From assembly GCA_038148755.1 (NCBI GenBank), contig JAYQWA010000007.1, forward strand, positions 15,183 to 79,182: 64,000 bases of DNA, given 5' to 3'. A model generated the notes under the pieces. The model saw only the letters and a list, made by a program, of their open reading frames with translations, made no database searches and was not told the origin of the DNA. The DNA is from UBA5109 sp038148755 (GTDB taxonomy: Bacteria; Pseudomonadota; Gammaproteobacteria; Pseudomonadales; Pseudohongiellaceae). The position numbers were made by a program, and so were the translations under genes. Below, piece by piece: positions 62,454 through 64,000 of the stretch; positions within the stretch are counted from its first letter, which is position 1, and each line of letters starts with the position of its first letter.

Positions 62454-63722
62454 ATGACCGCTTCCCGTCATACAAAACACGCTCAATATGATGTAGTGAT
62501 TATTGGTGGTGGCATGGTGGGCTTGAGCCTGGCATACGCATTACAGAACCTGCTACATAAAAAAAACGTACAAAAAACTTCAAGCATTCTTTTACTGGAA
62601 TCTCAGCCCCTTAAAACGGATGAAGTAAGACAGCCGGGCTTTGATGTTCGTTCTACAGTGCTTTCTTTTGGGACTATGGAATATCTCAAAAGTCTGTGCT
62701 TATGGGATGCAATTAAACCCAAGGTAGAAGCAATAAAAACTATCCATGTTTCAGACCAAAAGCGTTTTGGTCATGTTCATATCAACGCTGAAGAAGCGGA
62801 TGTTGATGCTTTAGGTGAAGTGGTTGAAAACCAGGCCTTGGGTCTGGTGCTTAATAAGGCAGTGATTGAAACAAAAGGCATAGAAATCTGCAGCCCTGTG
62901 CAGGTAAACCTTATATCTCACCAGCAGGATAGTGCATTACTGGAATGTCAGAGTGATAAAGCGACGTTCAACGTGAATGCGTCTTTAGTGGTTCTGGCAG
63001 ATGGCGGTCGATCAGGTTTAAGCGAAAAACTCGGCATTTACCGCAAACAGGAAAATTATAATCAGGTTGCTGTAATTGCCAATGTAGCATTCAGTAAAAA
63101 CCATCATAATGTTGCTTATGAGCGGTTTACGCCGAATGGTCCGCTTGCTTTATTGCCGTTAACAAAATTTGAAGATAAAAATCGTGCAGCATTAGTCTGG
63201 ACTCAGCGTGCAGAAAACTATAAAGAAATTCTTGAGCTGAGTGATGAAGATTTTTTAGTCAGATTGCAGCAGGAGTTTGGTCAGCGCCTTGGTACCTTTT
63301 TCAAAGTTGGTGAACGTGCTGCATTTCCATTGAGTTTGCAGGAAGCACAGGAACAAATTCGTCATAATCTGGTTTTGCTGGGAAATGCAGCGCATGCTCT
63401 ACACCCGGTTGCTGGTCAGGGTTTTAACTTGGCCTTTCGCGATGCAATGCGTCTGGCCGAAAATATTGCAGAATCTATAGCGTCAGGAGAGAACCCTGGT
63501 TCTTATAACCGACTTGAAGAATATCTGATTGCAACCAAACTGGATCAGCAGCTTACGATTGGCTTTAGCGATTACTTGACAAAGTTTTTTTCCAGTAATC
63601 AAAAGGCTTTAATCTGGTTTAGAAAATTTGGTCTGCTGAGTATTGAGTTATTACTCCCACTTAAACAGATGCTTACCAGGCAGGCTATGGGCGTAGCTGA
63701 CAAAAAGGTTAAAGTTTCTTAA
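62454..63722 (+). CDS. ubiH: 2-octaprenyl-6-methoxyphenol hydroxylase
   Basis: FAD monooxygenase of ubiquinone synthesis (hydroxylates ring carbon 1). 422 residues. FAD GxGxxG in DVVIIGGGMVGLSLAYAL, then GFDVRSTVLSFGTMEYL, DGGRSGLSEKLG, and the second FAD motif LLGNAAHALHPVAGQGFNLA. Third gene of ygfB-pepP-ubiH. UbiH and VisC/UbiI paralogues are close; position supports UbiH. ubiI would be expected just past the next gene. Confidence 0.92.
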   Translation: MTASRHTKHAQYDVVIIGGGMVGLSLAYALQNLLHKKNVQKTSSILLLESQPLKTDEVRQPGFDVRSTVLSFGTMEYLKSLCLWDAIKPKVEAIKTIHVSDQKRFGHVHINAEEADVDALGEVVENQALGLVLNKAVIETKGIEICSPVQVNLISHQQDSALLECQSDKATFNVNASLVVLADGGRSGLSEKLGIYRKQENYNQVAVIANVAFSKNHHNVAYERFTPNGPLALLPLTKFEDKNRAALVWTQRAENYKEILELSDEDFLVRLQQEFGQRLGTFFKVGERAAFPLSLQEAQEQIRHNLVLLGNAAHALHPVAGQGFNLAFRDAMRLAENIAESIASGENPGSYNRLEEYLIATKLDQQLTIGFSDYLTKFFSSNQKALIWFRKFGLLSIELLLPLKQMLTRQAMGVADKKVKVS

Positions 63723-63743
63723 GTTTATGATGATTGTATAGCT

Positions 63744-64000
63744 ATGGATGAAAAAGATTCTCAGTCAGAAAATTTAAAAAAGGAATTAAAAAAGGAATTA
63801 AAGAAATACGAATTAAGTATTTTGCATGATGTATTTTCCAGCGAAATTGACAAGCTTCTGGCAGATGAGCTCTGGGAAGTGTCAGCAGAGGGCGTTATTC
63901 ATAGCAGGGACGAAATTTGTAACTGGTTGAAGAAAAAATCACGAGACTCGCGCTGGGACATTAAAAATTTTGATGTTAAAAATTTATCCGCTGAACTGGC
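63744..64000 (+). CDS. DUF4440-like protein (3'-truncated by window edge)
   Basis: Open from ATG 63744 to the edge, 85 codons visible. Starts with a charged region containing a 12-nt tandem repeat (KKELKKELKKYE), then SEIDKLLADELWEVSAEGVI and SRDEICNWLKKKS, matching the start of DUF4440/SnoaL-type cone folds. Cytosolic by eye. Function unknown; the end lies outside the window. Confidence 0.6.
   Translation, partial: MDEKDSQSENLKKELKKELKKYELSILHDVFSSEIDKLLADELWEVSAEGVIHSRDEICNWLKKKSRDSRWDIKNFDVKNLSAEL

Noticed and set aside
1..64000. CRISPR arrays, tRNA, rRNA, complete insertion sequences
   Set aside because: None seen when reading both strands by eye; a short tRNA could be missed without tRNAscan-SE.

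Overview
The window is a dense stretch of chromosome from a gammaproteobacterium of moderate G+C (judged by eye). The evidence is gene content and order: comF-bioB-bioF-bioC-bioD, glyA-nrdR-ribD-ribE-ribBX-ribH-nusB-thiL-pgpA, tkt-epd-pgk-fba beside metK-ahcY, and the zapA / 6S RNA / 5-formyl-THF cyclo-ligase block beside ygfB-pepP-ubiH. Clusters of this kind are typical of Pseudomonas-like and related marine gammaproteobacteria. I cannot name a genus from sequence alone. There is no prophage, complete insertion sequence, CRISPR array, rRNA or tRNA that I can see.

Layout. 1-4.5 kb: end of gltD, hemE, folK, bioA. 4.6-8.6 kb: a small secreted protein, a lipoprotein M3 peptidase, VanZ-like, STAS-like and DoxX proteins. 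8.6-12.8 kb: a comF gene that has lost its catalytic half, then the biotin operon bioBFCD, without bioH, under a candidate BirA operator/promoter. 12.9-15.4 kb: trhO, a diheme cytochrome c and a cytochrome c'. 15.8-21.8 kb: xseB-ispA-dxs (isoprenoid precursors) converging on korAB (ferredoxin-linked 2-oxoacid oxidoreductase). 22-28.2 kb: a DsbA-like protein, an A+T-rich HEPN-like accessory gene, a lytic transglycosylase in one operon with a two-component system, and a lambda P-like protein. 28.4-42.7 kb: ettA, the glyA-to-pgpA block with a fossil ABC permease fragment, yaiI, a DEAD-box helicase, alkD and uup. 43-46.4 kb: an aldehyde dehydrogenase, a deacetylase, a DUF4156 lipoprotein and a membrane zinc peptidase. 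46.4-54.6 kb: ahcY-metK divergent from tkt-epd-pgk-fba. 54.7-57.9 kb: a tandem SnoaL-like protein, a double VOC protein and an aldo/keto reductase. 57.9-64 kb: rpiA, a 30-residue membrane peptide, 5-FCL, 6S RNA, zapA, a TIGR02449-like protein, ygfB, pepP, ubiH and a truncated DUF4440-like gene at the edge.

The most unusual thing I found is a family of five dispersed elements of about 120 nt (2391-2513, 22721-22842, 23592-23713 reverse, 28261-28385 reverse, 44401-44529). Each lies directly at the 3' end of a protein gene and in the sense direction of that gene. Four of the five use the stop codon as part of the outer stem. All share conserved single-stranded boxes and a conserved apical loop. 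Their stems differ in sequence from copy to copy, yet in nearly every case both arms change together, so pairing is kept. This is what a selected RNA or folded single-strand DNA structure looks like. Two copies in inverted orientation enclose the HEPN-like gene.

Most of the genes are core metabolism. Four things tie them together: B-vitamin and cofactor synthesis (biotin, riboflavin, folate, thiamine, haem, ubiquinone), central carbon flow (transketolase, erythrose-4-phosphate dehydrogenase, Pgk, Fba, RpiA), the SAM cycle (metK-ahcY), and an iron-sulphur 2-oxoacid oxidoreductase. Genes are packed tightly. Many operon neighbours overlap by 1-14 nt and several convergent pairs have almost no space between them.
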